From Candidatus Zixiibacteriota bacterium (GTDB taxonomy: Bacteria > Zixibacteria > MSB-5A5 > GN15 > FEB-12), in the NCBI GenBank assembly GCA_022564135.1, contig JADFLZ010000004.1, positions 1 to 21,672 on the forward strand: DNA of 21,672 bases. The letters are read 5' to 3'. Of the stretch, positions 14,559 through 21,672 are shown piece by piece. Numbering within the stretch: position 1 is the stretch's first letter; each line of letters begins with the position of its first letter. Made by a program: the position numbers and the translations under genes. Below the pieces are notes generated by a model. It was not told where the DNA came from. It ran no database searches and saw nothing but the letters and a program-made list of their open reading frames with translations.

Positions 14559-15695
14559 GTGCTGAATTTAACATATAACAATTTTCTGATTCCTATTGGT
14601 ATGTCATTCATAATTTCGCTTATGAGTGCTCTATATAGTCCGGCTGAAGCCGCCTCAGTCAGAGTCAAAGATATCTGTTCTTTTCAGAACGAACAGGAAG
14701 AAGACTTAATAGGTTATGGCCTGGTCATAGGACTTGATGGCAGCGGTGACGGCAACAATACCCGGTTCACTATACAGTCACTGGCCAATATGATGGAAAG
14801 GCTCGGTATCACTATCGATCCAAAACGAGTTAAAGTTAAAAACGTGGCGGCCGTTATGGTGACTGCCAAACTAAGCAGCAATCAGACGGAAGGTTCTCAA
14901 ATAGACGTAACAGTTTCATCACTGGGCGATGCCTCATCCTTACAGGGAGGCACGCTTCTTCTTACACCACTTGCAAATTTTAAGGGTACCGTCAGAGCCA
15001 CTGCTCAGGGACCGGTTTCAATCGGCGGCTTTAACGTACAGATAGATGACGGCAACAGGATTTTTAACAACTATACGCTGGTGGGAAGAATTCCCAACGG
15101 AGCCAGAATTACCAATGCGGTTGAAAAAGGTAATAACGCCAATAAAGAAATAATTTTGTCGCTGCATAACCCGGATAATACCACCGCTCACCGCATTGCC
15201 AGAAAGATTAATATTAAATACGGTCTGACAGCAGTCGCTACCGATGGTGGCACTGTCAAAGTTTATGTGCCGGATTCTCTGGCGTATCAGCAGACCAGGA
15301 TGAAATTTATTTCTGATATCGGTCAGCTGAGAATCGTGCCCGACCATGTAGCCAGGGTTGTCATCAATGAAAAAACCGGTACAATCGTGGCCGGACAAAA
15401 TGTTACCATTGAACCTGTAATAATCGCCCACGGTACTATTACAGTTGATATTCAGTCAACCCCGATTATCTCACAGCCGGCGCCATATAGTCTGGGACAG
15501 ACGGTAGAGACCAGCGAGTCGAGAATTTCTATTCAGGACGAACCGATTCGGGTGGTACATCTTGAGCGATCAGTAAGCCTGGCTGATATAGCCAAAGCCT
15601 TAAACAGAATCGGCGCCACACCTCGCGATGTCATAGCGATTTTCCAGGCACTCAAGCAAGCCGGTGCACTCAGGGCGGAACTGGTTATTCTATAA
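14559..15695 (+). CDS. flgI: Flagellar P-ring protein FlgI
   Basis: A 378-residue periplasmic ring subunit that surrounds the rod in the peptidoglycan layer. The start is GTG at 14559 after AGGAGA (14545-14550). The signal peptide (about 1-33) ends in YSPAEA, before ASVRVKDI. The family core follows: LIGYGLVIGLDGSGDGNNTR, then FTIQSLANMMERLGI, VKNVAAVMVTAKL, GSQIDVTVSSLGDASSLQGG, LLLTPL, and the C-terminal LNRIGATPRDVIAIFQALKQ-AGALRAELVIL. All conserved blocks are present and the length is standard. The final TAA overlaps the ATG of flgJ by one base, as expected for a coupled P-ring/rod-assembly operon with the FlgA chaperone upstream. Confidence 0.97.
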   Translation: MLNLTYNNFLIPIGMSFIISLMSALYSPAEAASVRVKDICSFQNEQEEDLIGYGLVIGLDGSGDGNNTRFTIQSLANMMERLGITIDPKRVKVKNVAAVMVTAKLSSNQTEGSQIDVTVSSLGDASSLQGGTLLLTPLANFKGTVRATAQGPVSIGGFNVQIDDGNRIFNNYTLVGRIPNGARITNAVEKGNNANKEIILSLHNPDNTTAHRIARKINIKYGLTAVATDGGTVKVYVPDSLAYQQTRMKFISDIGQLRIVPDHVARVVINEKTGTIVAGQNVTIEPVIIAHGTITVDIQSTPIISQPAPYSLGQTVETSESRISIQDEPIRVVHLERSVSLADIAKALNRIGATPRDVIAIFQALKQAGALRAELVIL

Positions 15696-16249
15696 TGAAT
15701 GAAATGGCTATAAATACCATCACAGCGGATATTCAGGCTAAAACCATAGACCGTAATCAAGGCACTAAAGCGGCTACTATCGACGGAGAAAAGGCACGAC
15801 TAAAGAAAGCTGCCAAAGATTTTGAAGCATTTTTTATGTATCAGATGCTTAAGACCATGAGAGAAACCGTTCCGGAAAACCCGCTGGTCAAAGATTCGCC
15901 ATTTTCTAGTGGTCATGGCAAAGATACTTTTACACAGATTTTTGATATGGAAATCTCAAAAAAGATGGTTGGCACAGGGAAAGAGTCAATTTCGGAAGTT
16001 CTTTACAGATCACTTGAAAAAGTTATAGAAGCCCAATTCAAAGGCAAAAATAGAGAAGAAAAGATTGAACTCAAACCGCTGAAGACCGAAGATTCCGGTT
16101 TCAGGCCTCTCTTACGAGAAAAGCTGGAGTTAGAAGTAGACAAGCCGTTTGAACTTAAAAGAAAAGATGCCAGAGATTTGTTTCCTTTGCTGGGCAAATT
16201 TCGAACAGAAAATGCTCAAAATTTGAACAAAAACCCTAAGGCACGGTAA
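15695..16249 (+). CDS. flgJ: Rod-binding protein FlgJ, N-terminal domain only
   Basis: A 184-residue protein with the rod-scaffold domain of FlgJ: LKKAAKDFEAFFMYQMLKTM, the proline segment VPENPL, then SGHGKDTFTQIFDMEISKKM and GTGKESISEVLYRSLEK (to about residue 108). FlgJ caps the growing rod. In enterobacteria a C-terminal muramidase domain cuts peptidoglycan. Here that domain is absent and the C-terminus is a short, highly charged tail (EEKIELKPLKTEDSG and on). Single-domain FlgJ is common outside gammaproteobacteria, and another hydrolase then acts in trans. The ATG at 15695 overlaps the flgI stop. Confidence 0.92.
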   Translation: MNEMAINTITADIQAKTIDRNQGTKAATIDGEKARLKKAAKDFEAFFMYQMLKTMRETVPENPLVKDSPFSSGHGKDTFTQIFDMEISKKMVGTGKESISEVLYRSLEKVIEAQFKGKNREEKIELKPLKTEDSGFRPLLREKLELEVDKPFELKRKDARDLFPLLGKFRTENAQNLNKNPKAR

Positions 16250-16272
16250 GTTAGTACCGATAAGGAAGACAC

Positions 16273-16782
16273 GTGACAGCCAAAAGTTTGTCAGAGATGG
16301 TCAAAAAGCTAATCGAAACGCTTAGCTCTGAGGCTGTCGTATTTGAAGAATTTCTAAAACTGCTTTCACAGCAGCAGGAGATGCTGGTGAATAACAACAT
16401 TGACGGTCTTAACAAAGTAACCGAGCTACAGCGTGATAAAGTTGCAGAGAGTCAGCTTTTAAGTCAGCGCCGGGATAAACTGGTTACTCAGATTCAATCT
16501 GCTAATGCAATCGAAGGTGATTTAAACGTCTCGATGCTGCTTGAGCATGTGGATGAGCATCAGGGCGGACGTCTTATACAGTTGAGAGAAATTATCCAGA
16601 GCCTTACGGAGAAGATTGGCGAAGTCCGCAATCAAAACGCCATGCTCTTAAACAGGTCCAAAGAATACATTTCGAGGACAATGGAACTGCTTTCAAAAAT
16701 TAACAACCCGGATTCAGGATATGCTGCCAATGGAGAGACTGTCGAAAACAGTTCCGCTGTGGCAGTTGACAGGAGAGCTTAA
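16273..16782 (+). CDS. flgN: Flagellar export chaperone FlgN
   Basis: A 169-residue, helical, Gln/Glu/Leu-rich cytoplasmic protein of the FlgN type. It binds the hook-associated proteins FlgK and FlgL before export. The pattern LIETLSSEAVVFEEFLKLLS with QQQEMLVNNNIDGLNKVTEL (about 12-52) is typical of the family's first helix hairpin. A second long helix runs to about residue 145, and the C-terminal about 20 residues are polar. The GTG start at 16273 follows AAGGAAG. It lies directly upstream of flgK, and its TAA shares a base with the flgK ATG, which supports the chaperone-client assignment. Sequence similarity in this family is low, so context carries part of the weight. Confidence 0.87.
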   Translation: MTAKSLSEMVKKLIETLSSEAVVFEEFLKLLSQQQEMLVNNNIDGLNKVTELQRDKVAESQLLSQRRDKLVTQIQSANAIEGDLNVSMLLEHVDEHQGGRLIQLREIIQSLTEKIGEVRNQNAMLLNRSKEYISRTMELLSKINNPDSGYAANGETVENSSAVAVDRRA

Positions 16783-18176
16783 TGGCCGGCTTAATGCAAT
16801 CGTTAGAAATCGGGCGCCGTGCTCTTCTGACTAATCAGGCCGCTCTGCAGACAATCGGCCATAATATCGCCAATGTCAATACTCCCGGTTATAGTCGTCA
16901 GAGAGTTAATATCACCTCAACTTTCCCGGATAGCAGCCGCTTCGGACAAATTGGCTCAGGTGTAACTGTTGCCGATATTCGCCAGATCAGAGACCTCTTT
17001 TTGGGTGAGCAATTTCGCCAGGAAAGTAAAAATCTCGGACAATGGACGTACAAAGAAAAAATTATGATTCAGATTGAATCAGTATTTTCGGAACCGGGCG
17101 AAAACGGCCTGTCAGATTTACTTAATCGTTTCTGGGATTCCTGGGGTGAATTGTCAACCAATCCTAATTCTGTCAGTAATCGCGTTGCGATATTAGAAGA
17201 AGCCAAGCTTCTGACAAGTGCTTTTCAACAACTGTCCAGCCAGTTGAACGAACTGAGGGAGTCAATAGACAAAGAGATTGTCAACACCACCGACGAAATA
17301 AACAATCTGACTTTATCTATTGCCCGCTTAAATGACATAATAAAGGTCCAGGAAGCCGGCGGAGACAATGCCAATGATATGCGCGACCGCAGAGACCTGC
17401 TGATAGACAGACTGGCTACGATTATTGATGTCAACACAATCGCCAGAGATGATGGTACTACCACAGTATATATAGGCGCTATGACAATTGTTGATGGCGC
17501 CGACAGCCTGAAAATTCAAACCAAACAGCTCAACGTTGATGGTACGCTAAAGCATGAACTTTATTGGGAAAATACTACCGTCCCGGTAAGAAATCTAAAT
17601 GGCCGGCTGACTGCAATGTATGAAGCTCGTGATAAAATCATTCCCAAGTACAGACAGCGGCTTGATAAACTAGCCGGCTCAATGATAGATCAAGTCAACC
17701 AGCTGCATTCTGCAGGTTTCGGTTTAAACGGCTCTACCGGAATCAACTTCTTCAATTCTGTTTATACTGATGCCGCAAATATCTCAGTAAACGGCGATTT
17801 GATCCTTGACCCCACCAGAGTCGCAGCTTCGGCCTCTGGCGAGCCGGGGGACAACGTAGTTGCCCTGGACATTCAGGATCTGAGAAATGTTAAAGTTCTT
17901 GATAACAATACCAGATCATTAAACGATTTCTATAATGGTATTGTAGGTGAATTGGGTATCGAAACGAATACAGCTATTTCATTCACAAATAATTTCGAAC
18001 TTCTGGTTCATCAGATAGAAAATGCCAGAGAATCAGTGCAGGGTGTGTCTCTGGATGAGGAGATGACAAATCTGATCAGGTACCAGCATGCTTATGATGC
18101 GGCTGCCAGGGTGATAACAGCCATGGACCAGGCTCTGGATACGGTAATCAATAAGATGGGCATAGTTGGCCGATAA
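16782..18176 (+). CDS. flgK: Hook-filament junction protein FlgK (HAP1)
   Basis: A 464-residue exported junction protein between hook and filament. The N-terminal rod-type signature reads LEIGRRALLTNQAALQTIGH, then NIANVNTPGYSRQRVNI. It is followed by a long helical D1 region (about 95-200, with the FlgK-specific LNRFWDSWGELSTNPNS) and a beta-rich middle. The C-terminal signature SLDEEMTNLIRYQHAYDAAA with RVITAMDQALDTVINKMG closes the coiled coil. Length is in the normal range. It is preceded by its chaperone gene flgN and followed by csrA and its partner flgL. Confidence 0.96.
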   Translation: MAGLMQSLEIGRRALLTNQAALQTIGHNIANVNTPGYSRQRVNITSTFPDSSRFGQIGSGVTVADIRQIRDLFLGEQFRQESKNLGQWTYKEKIMIQIESVFSEPGENGLSDLLNRFWDSWGELSTNPNSVSNRVAILEEAKLLTSAFQQLSSQLNELRESIDKEIVNTTDEINNLTLSIARLNDIIKVQEAGGDNANDMRDRRDLLIDRLATIIDVNTIARDDGTTTVYIGAMTIVDGADSLKIQTKQLNVDGTLKHELYWENTTVPVRNLNGRLTAMYEARDKIIPKYRQRLDKLAGSMIDQVNQLHSAGFGLNGSTGINFFNSVYTDAANISVNGDLILDPTRVAASASGEPGDNVVALDIQDLRNVKVLDNNTRSLNDFYNGIVGELGIETNTAISFTNNFELLVHQIENARESVQGVSLDEEMTNLIRYQHAYDAAARVITAMDQALDTVINKMGIVGR

Positions 18177-18221
18177 GAAAATTGTAATGTTACAGGGAAC
18201 GTAATTGTATAGGGGAATAAT

Positions 18222-18557
18222 TTGCTGATACTAACAAGGAAGTTAGGCGAGTCGATAGCGATCGGCGACAACATCAAAATATGTGTACTTGGTATCCACG
18301 GACGACAGGTACGTATCGGCATAGATGCTCCGCCGGATGTTATAGTGCATCGCGAAGAGATTTACCTGAAAGTTCAGGAAGAGAATCGTAAGGCATCAAA
18401 GTCGATAAAGGATGATTTGATGAGCGTTGTCAAGATGTTGAAAGGGAAATTACAGGGGAAAGCATCTTTAGATAAAAAACCTTTTATCGGATACAAAGAG
18501 AACAAGCCGAGAAAGAAACGAAACGATTTTAATAATAAACCGAGAAATAACAGGTAG
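18222..18557 (+). CDS. csrA: Translational regulator CsrA with a long basic C-terminal tail
   Basis: A 111-residue RNA-binding regulator that recognises GGA in hairpin loops and represses or stabilises messages; in flagellated bacteria the flagellin message is a common target. The TTG start at 18222 follows AGGGG (18211-18215). The core (residues 1 to about 60) is standard: LILTRKLGESIAIGDNIKIC, VLGIHGRQVRIGIDAPPDV and VHREEIY, with the RNA-binding residues near R6 and R44 present. Residues about 61-111 are an unusual addition rich in Lys, Asn and Arg (KPRKKRNDFNNKPRNNR at the end), since most CsrA proteins are 60-75 residues. Two GGGA-type motifs in its own leader (18195-18198 and 18212-18216) could allow self-control. 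It lies between flgK and flgL, with its antagonist gene fliW just beyond. Confidence 0.95.
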   Translation: MLILTRKLGESIAIGDNIKICVLGIHGRQVRIGIDAPPDVIVHREEIYLKVQEENRKASKSIKDDLMSVVKMLKGKLQGKASLDKKPFIGYKENKPRKKRNDFNNKPRNNR

Positions 18558-18575
18558 TCCGAAGATAAATAGAAA

Positions 18576-20495
18576 ATGCGAGTAACCAATAGTGTCATAG
18601 CCGGAAATGTTGCTTTTAATACCCAGAGGGCGATTGCCCGATTTCTGGAGTTGCAAAAGCAGATGTCATCCGGTCGCAGGATAAACAAACCATCCGATGA
18701 CCCCATCGGTACTATCCGTGATCTGGACTACCGCAAAGAACTCTCAAAAATTCAGCAATATCGCGGCGCCATAGCCCAGGGACAAAACTGGATGGGTATT
18801 TATGATAACAACTTGGCCGATATCACCACTATGCTGTCGTCTGCCCGTGAACTGGCTGTTGCCATGGCGAACGAAACTTTTGATAGTGATGCCAGGCTGG
18901 CTTCGGCCAGCGAAGTCAGCTCTATGCTCGAAAGAATTATTGAGATTGCCAACGATGAACTCGAAGGCAAATCAATCTTTGCCGGATTCAGAACAAATAT
19001 TAAACCAATTATAATGTCTGCAAATGGCGCCCGCTACGTTGGCGATACCGGGAATATTCAATTTCAGATAGGTTCATCTTCGAGATTTGACGTAAACTTA
19101 ATTGGCAGCAACGTCTTCTTAAAGCAGGTTACCATACTGGGGCAGAATTCAGATTACAACGCCTCCATTACCGCCACGACGCTGCTGGCAGACCTAAAAG
19201 GCGGGACAGGTATCACATTGCCCCCGGGCACCATTACAATCTCAGATTACAATCTGGGTATTAATTCGATTATCAATCTTGGAGCCGCAATTGATATCAA
19301 TGACGTTCTTAATATCATAAATACACGCCTGACAGCTGACGGTATAACAAACCTGACAGCTGAACTCGGAGATGAAGGCAACAATATCAGATTTGTAACA
19401 GCCCAGAACGGGCTGATTTCAAACCAGACTTCACTTAGTGTTTTAAATAACGGTACCGGCATAAATATGATTCCCGGCAGGTTTAGAGTGACTGATGGTG
19501 CTGGAATAGATTTCGAAGTTGATATCTCAGGCAATTCTACTATTGGCGACGTTATCAACAGCTTTAATACCCAGGTCGCGGCAGCAGGTGTCAGTAATGT
19601 TACCATGCAAATAAATGCTGCCGGTACAGGATTTGAAATCAACGACACCAATGGCGTACCACTGGATCTTATAATTGAAGAAATTGGCCCGGAATCAACA
19701 ACGGCGGCCAATCTTGGAATTACCGGGTCAGTAGGTGCACAGCTTATCGGACAGGATCTGAATCCTTCTGTAAATTTTGAAATCTTTGATACTCTAGGAA
19801 CAACTGCTGAGGAACTGGGTATTCTGGGAAAATTCACTAATGATCTGATTGGTGCTGACTTAAACCCGATTTTATTAGCTACTGCCAGGGTAACCGAATT
19901 CAATAACGGCATTGGTTTCTCTCTCGGTGAAATAATAATAAAAAACGGTGAAATGAGCCGAGTTATTGATCTGGGTGATTCCTTAATTGTTACTGTTCAG
20001 GATATGCTGGACGCTATAAATAATTCGGGTATGAATGTCACCGCTTCAATCAATGCTGCAGGATCGGGCATAGAAATAATAAATAATGACCCGACCCGTT
20101 CACTGGCTATTGAAGAAGTATCAGGTGGCAGAACCGCCAAAAAACTGGGACTATTTGGTGCCAGCGACTTGATAGGTACTATGATGGTACTCCAGAACGC
20201 CCTGGAAAACAATGACCAGGAAGGCGCCGGATTGCTTCTGGAGCACATTGATAATGCCTTGCAGCACTTGCTGAATCAAAGAGCTGTAGTCGGCGCCAGA
20301 GGAGTGCTGCTGGAATCTACGGACATACGATTGATAAACAGAGATTTGGGTTTTATAAAGCTGCTTTCTGATGTAGAAGACGCCGATCTGGCCAAACTGG
20401 TAATACAACTGGCAACTTATGAAAATAATTATCAGGCTGCACTAATGGCTTCGGCCAGAATTATTCAACCGACTTTGCTGCAATTTTTAAGATAG
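18576..20495 (+). CDS. flgL: Hook-filament junction protein FlgL (HAP3), enlarged
   Basis: A 639-residue member of the flagellin/FlgL family, about twice the usual FlgL length. The N-terminal helical region (about 1-165) has RVTNSVIAGNVAFNTQRAIA, then MSSGRRINKPSDDPIGTIRD and the segment NELEGKSIFAGFRTN-KP. The C-terminal helices (about 540-639) include RAVVGARGVLLESTDIRL and the end LATYENNYQAALMASARII. Between them (about 200-540) is a beta-rich insertion with repeated elements: INAAGTGFEIND near 345 and INAAGSGIEIIN near 491, each followed by an IEE...TTA/TAKKLG(I/L).G unit, and LIGQDLNP/LIGADLNP. These resemble flagellin-type IN repeats of surface-exposed domains. The start ATG at 18576 has only a weak ribosome site. 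Being a second flagellin is less likely, given the position beside flgK and the LLQFLR end. Confidence 0.92.
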   Translation: MRVTNSVIAGNVAFNTQRAIARFLELQKQMSSGRRINKPSDDPIGTIRDLDYRKELSKIQQYRGAIAQGQNWMGIYDNNLADITTMLSSARELAVAMANETFDSDARLASASEVSSMLERIIEIANDELEGKSIFAGFRTNIKPIIMSANGARYVGDTGNIQFQIGSSSRFDVNLIGSNVFLKQVTILGQNSDYNASITATTLLADLKGGTGITLPPGTITISDYNLGINSIINLGAAIDINDVLNIINTRLTADGITNLTAELGDEGNNIRFVTAQNGLISNQTSLSVLNNGTGINMIPGRFRVTDGAGIDFEVDISGNSTIGDVINSFNTQVAAAGVSNVTMQINAAGTGFEINDTNGVPLDLIIEEIGPESTTAANLGITGSVGAQLIGQDLNPSVNFEIFDTLGTTAEELGILGKFTNDLIGADLNPILLATARVTEFNNGIGFSLGEIIIKNGEMSRVIDLGDSLIVTVQDMLDAINNSGMNVTASINAAGSGIEIINNDPTRSLAIEEVSGGRTAKKLGLFGASDLIGTMMVLQNALENNDQEGAGLLLEHIDNALQHLLNQRAVVGARGVLLESTDIRLINRDLGFIKLLSDVEDADLAKLVIQLATYENNYQAALMASARIIQPTLLQFLR

Positions 20496-20517
20496 ATATT
20501 AGGAGAATGCATAAAGA

Positions 20518-21009
20518 ATGTTAATAAACACGTTGAAATTCGGACCGCTTGAGATTCCGGAAAACAAGATTATTACCATGGCCAAGCCGGTACTGGGATT
20601 CGAAGAGTTTACTAAATTTTGTCTGGTTGAACTTGAAGAATTTAAGCCTTTCATGTGGCTGCAATCGGTCAATGACCCGGCAGTGGCTTTTATTGTAGTT
20701 AACCCGGCCATCTTTTACAACGGCTATAGAATTGATATCAATCCGAACGAAATTGCTGAATTAGAGGCCAAAGACCCAGCCCATATTGAAACTTACGTTA
20801 TAGCCTCGGTCCCCAACGACTGGGCCGATATGACAATCAATTTGCAGGGACCCATCTTGATTAACACCGAAAACAACAAAGCTAAGCAGCTGGTGCTGGT
20901 CAATTCAGGCTATCGGATTAACCACAAAGTATTTGACGAAGAAGATAAAGCTGCTATGACTACCGAACAACCGCTGGAAAAAGTTCTGGAAGAACCTGTA
21001 GGAGTTTAA
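20518..21009 (+). CDS. fliW: Flagellar assembly factor FliW
   Basis: A 163-residue cytoplasmic protein that binds either flagellin or CsrA. Free FliW sequesters CsrA and so relieves repression of flagellin translation. Family blocks present: FGPLEIPENKIITMAKPVLG with FEEFTKFCLVELEE, then FMWLQSVNDPAVAFIVVNP, DWADMTINLQGPILINTENN and KQLVLVNSGYRI. The C-terminal about 20 residues are acidic and extra. AGGAGA (20501-20506) lies 11 bases before the ATG at 20518. A nearer ATG at 20507 opens a six-codon frame that stops, so it is not the start. It follows flgL by 22 bases and shares the neighbourhood with csrA, the expected partner. Confidence 0.96.
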   Translation: MLINTLKFGPLEIPENKIITMAKPVLGFEEFTKFCLVELEEFKPFMWLQSVNDPAVAFIVVNPAIFYNGYRIDINPNEIAELEAKDPAHIETYVIASVPNDWADMTINLQGPILINTENNKAKQLVLVNSGYRINHKVFDEEDKAAMTTEQPLEKVLEEPVGV

Positions 21010-21010
21010 C

Positions 21011-21024
21011 TGCCGCTAGCGGCA
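21011..21024 (+). terminator. Palindromic hairpin just after fliW
   Basis: TGCCGCTAGCGGCA is a perfect 14-base palindrome starting 2 bases after the fliW stop. As RNA it makes a 5-bp GC-rich stem around CUAG. It is followed by AGAATTGTT rather than a clean U-run, so it could be a weak terminator, an RNA 3'-end stabiliser for the flgL-fliW message, or a protein-binding palindrome. Confidence 0.4.
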
Positions 21025-21061
21025 AGAATTGTTCGATAGCTAAAGAAATTGGAATATTAGA

Positions 21062-21672
21062 ATGACCGGAGCAACAACCTTGGAAAAGCATGATAAAGCG
21101 TCAGAAAAGCAGCTTGAGACAGACAACAGGTCCCACCACAAATTTATAAAAAACCTCAATAATTTACTTGAAAATAATCAGCTGGCAGAGGCATTACCGA
21201 TTTTACATACTCTGGCTGGTCAAAGCCCCAACGACCCGCAGCTTTGGGTAACTGCCGGACTGGTTGCTTTGAGTCTGAACAAGCAGGAGGAAGCCGGCCG
21301 CTCGTTTGAACTGGCTTTAAAAGCAGACCCAGAGAATATAGACGCCCTCTATAATAGTGCGCTTCTGGCGATGTCCCGGGGACTTACCGACAAAGCTATT
21401 GAACATTTTGAAACGATTGCCACTGTCAATCCGAAAGATGCCGATGTTTACAACGATCTGGCCGTAATCTGGATAAACAAAAGTAACTCAGACAAAGTAA
21501 AAGAATGTTTTGCCAGAGCAATCGAGCTTAACCCTAATTACACTCAGGCCAGAAAGAACGCCATGGAGTTTGCTGCTGAGCATAATCAGCAGGAATGGGG
21601 CAGGCAATTGCTTGACCAAAATAGAAACTTACCCGGACTTTCAGATGAAACCGTAAAGGATATTATATGCTG
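21062..21672 (+). CDS. TPR-repeat protein, 5' part
   Basis: The first 203 codons of a gene that runs off the right edge. The ATG at 21062 opens MTGATTLEKHDKASEKQLET, a polar leader of about 30 residues without a signal peptide. It is followed by at least three 34-residue tetratricopeptide repeats at about 57-90, 91-124 and 125-158, with the usual pattern (ALYNSALLAMSRGLTDKAIE, HFETIATVNP; VYNDLAVIWINKSNSDKVKE, CFARAIELNP). A further helical segment follows. TPR domains mediate protein contacts. Next to flagellar junction and fliW genes such proteins are sometimes fused to glycosyl- or methyltransferase domains that modify flagellin, but nothing catalytic is visible here. The ribosome site is weak (TTGGAATATTAG). 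Confidence 0.88.
   Translation, partial: MTGATTLEKHDKASEKQLETDNRSHHKFIKNLNNLLENNQLAEALPILHTLAGQSPNDPQLWVTAGLVALSLNKQEEAGRSFELALKADPENIDALYNSALLAMSRGLTDKAIEHFETIATVNPKDADVYNDLAVIWINKSNSDKVKECFARAIELNPNYTQARKNAMEFAAEHNQQEWGRQLLDQNRNLPGLSDETVKDIIC

Noticed and set aside
15970..15985. TGGCACAGGGAAAGAG, resembling a -24 element
   Set aside because: The -12 GC is missing, and it is inside the coding sequence of flgJ.
19247..19912. Minus-strand open frame of 221 codons opposite flgL
   Set aside because: It is entirely within flgL, shows no family pattern or sensible start signal, and follows from the base composition of the repeat region.
1..21672. CRISPR array, transposon ends, tRNA or rRNA genes
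   Set aside because: I saw no regularly spaced repeats, transposase, terminal inverted repeats or recognisable RNA genes on either strand.

Overview
This window is a bacterial flagellar gene cluster, almost entirely on the + strand. It encodes the basal body (rod, MS-ring, P- and L-rings), the export ATPase with its stator and accessory proteins, the switch protein FliG, the motor stator MotA/MotB, the hook-filament junction proteins, and regulators of several kinds. The separate L- and P-ring genes (flgH, flgI) indicate a Gram-negative cell. The only minus-strand gene encodes a secreted protein ending in paired dockerin-like repeats with the pattern DFNNDG...ILDLTYLIDRIFRGGP. From memory, that C-terminus is typical of candidate phylum Zixibacteria and related FCB-group lineages. 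The taxonomic call is an inference from this signature, not a database result.

Layout. (1) 1-2054: the 3' part of a sensor histidine kinase, which begins just after the expected H-box, then a complete sigma-54-dependent response regulator of the FlrC/FleR type. (2) 2181-3685: motA and motB. (3) 3860-10571: a tight run flgB, flgC, a small unknown gene, fliE, fliF, fliG, fliH, fliI, fliJ, preceded by a very good -24/-12 (sigma-54) promoter. (4) 10586-11356, minus strand: the dockerin-repeat secreted protein, convergent with fliJ and placed where fliK/flgD/flgE are often found. (5) 11357-11801: a 445-base non-coding stretch with a dyad and a second -24/-12 promoter. (6) 11802-18176: flgF, flgG, flgA, flgH, flgI, flgJ, flgN, flgK. 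(7) 18222-21009: csrA, an oversized flgL, and fliW. (8) 21062 to the end: the 5' part of a TPR-repeat gene.

How it fits together. The two-component pair at the left edge is of the class that activates RpoN-dependent flagellar operons, and both large operons carry RpoN-type promoters, so a local activator-target circuit is likely. The csrA/fliW pair flanking flgL points to the known CsrA-FliW partner switch that tunes flagellin translation to the state of assembly. FlgN would be the chaperone for the neighbouring FlgK and FlgL.

Main anomalies. flgF carries one frameshift. flgG carries two frameshifts, and about 31 conserved codons are missing inside it. The other complete genes in the window are intact. 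FlgH has no lipobox cysteine. FlgL is roughly twice the usual size, with internal repeats. CsrA has a basic tail of about 50 residues. An unassigned 109-residue protein lies between flgC and fliE. No new defence or mobile system, CRISPR array, tRNA or rRNA was seen.
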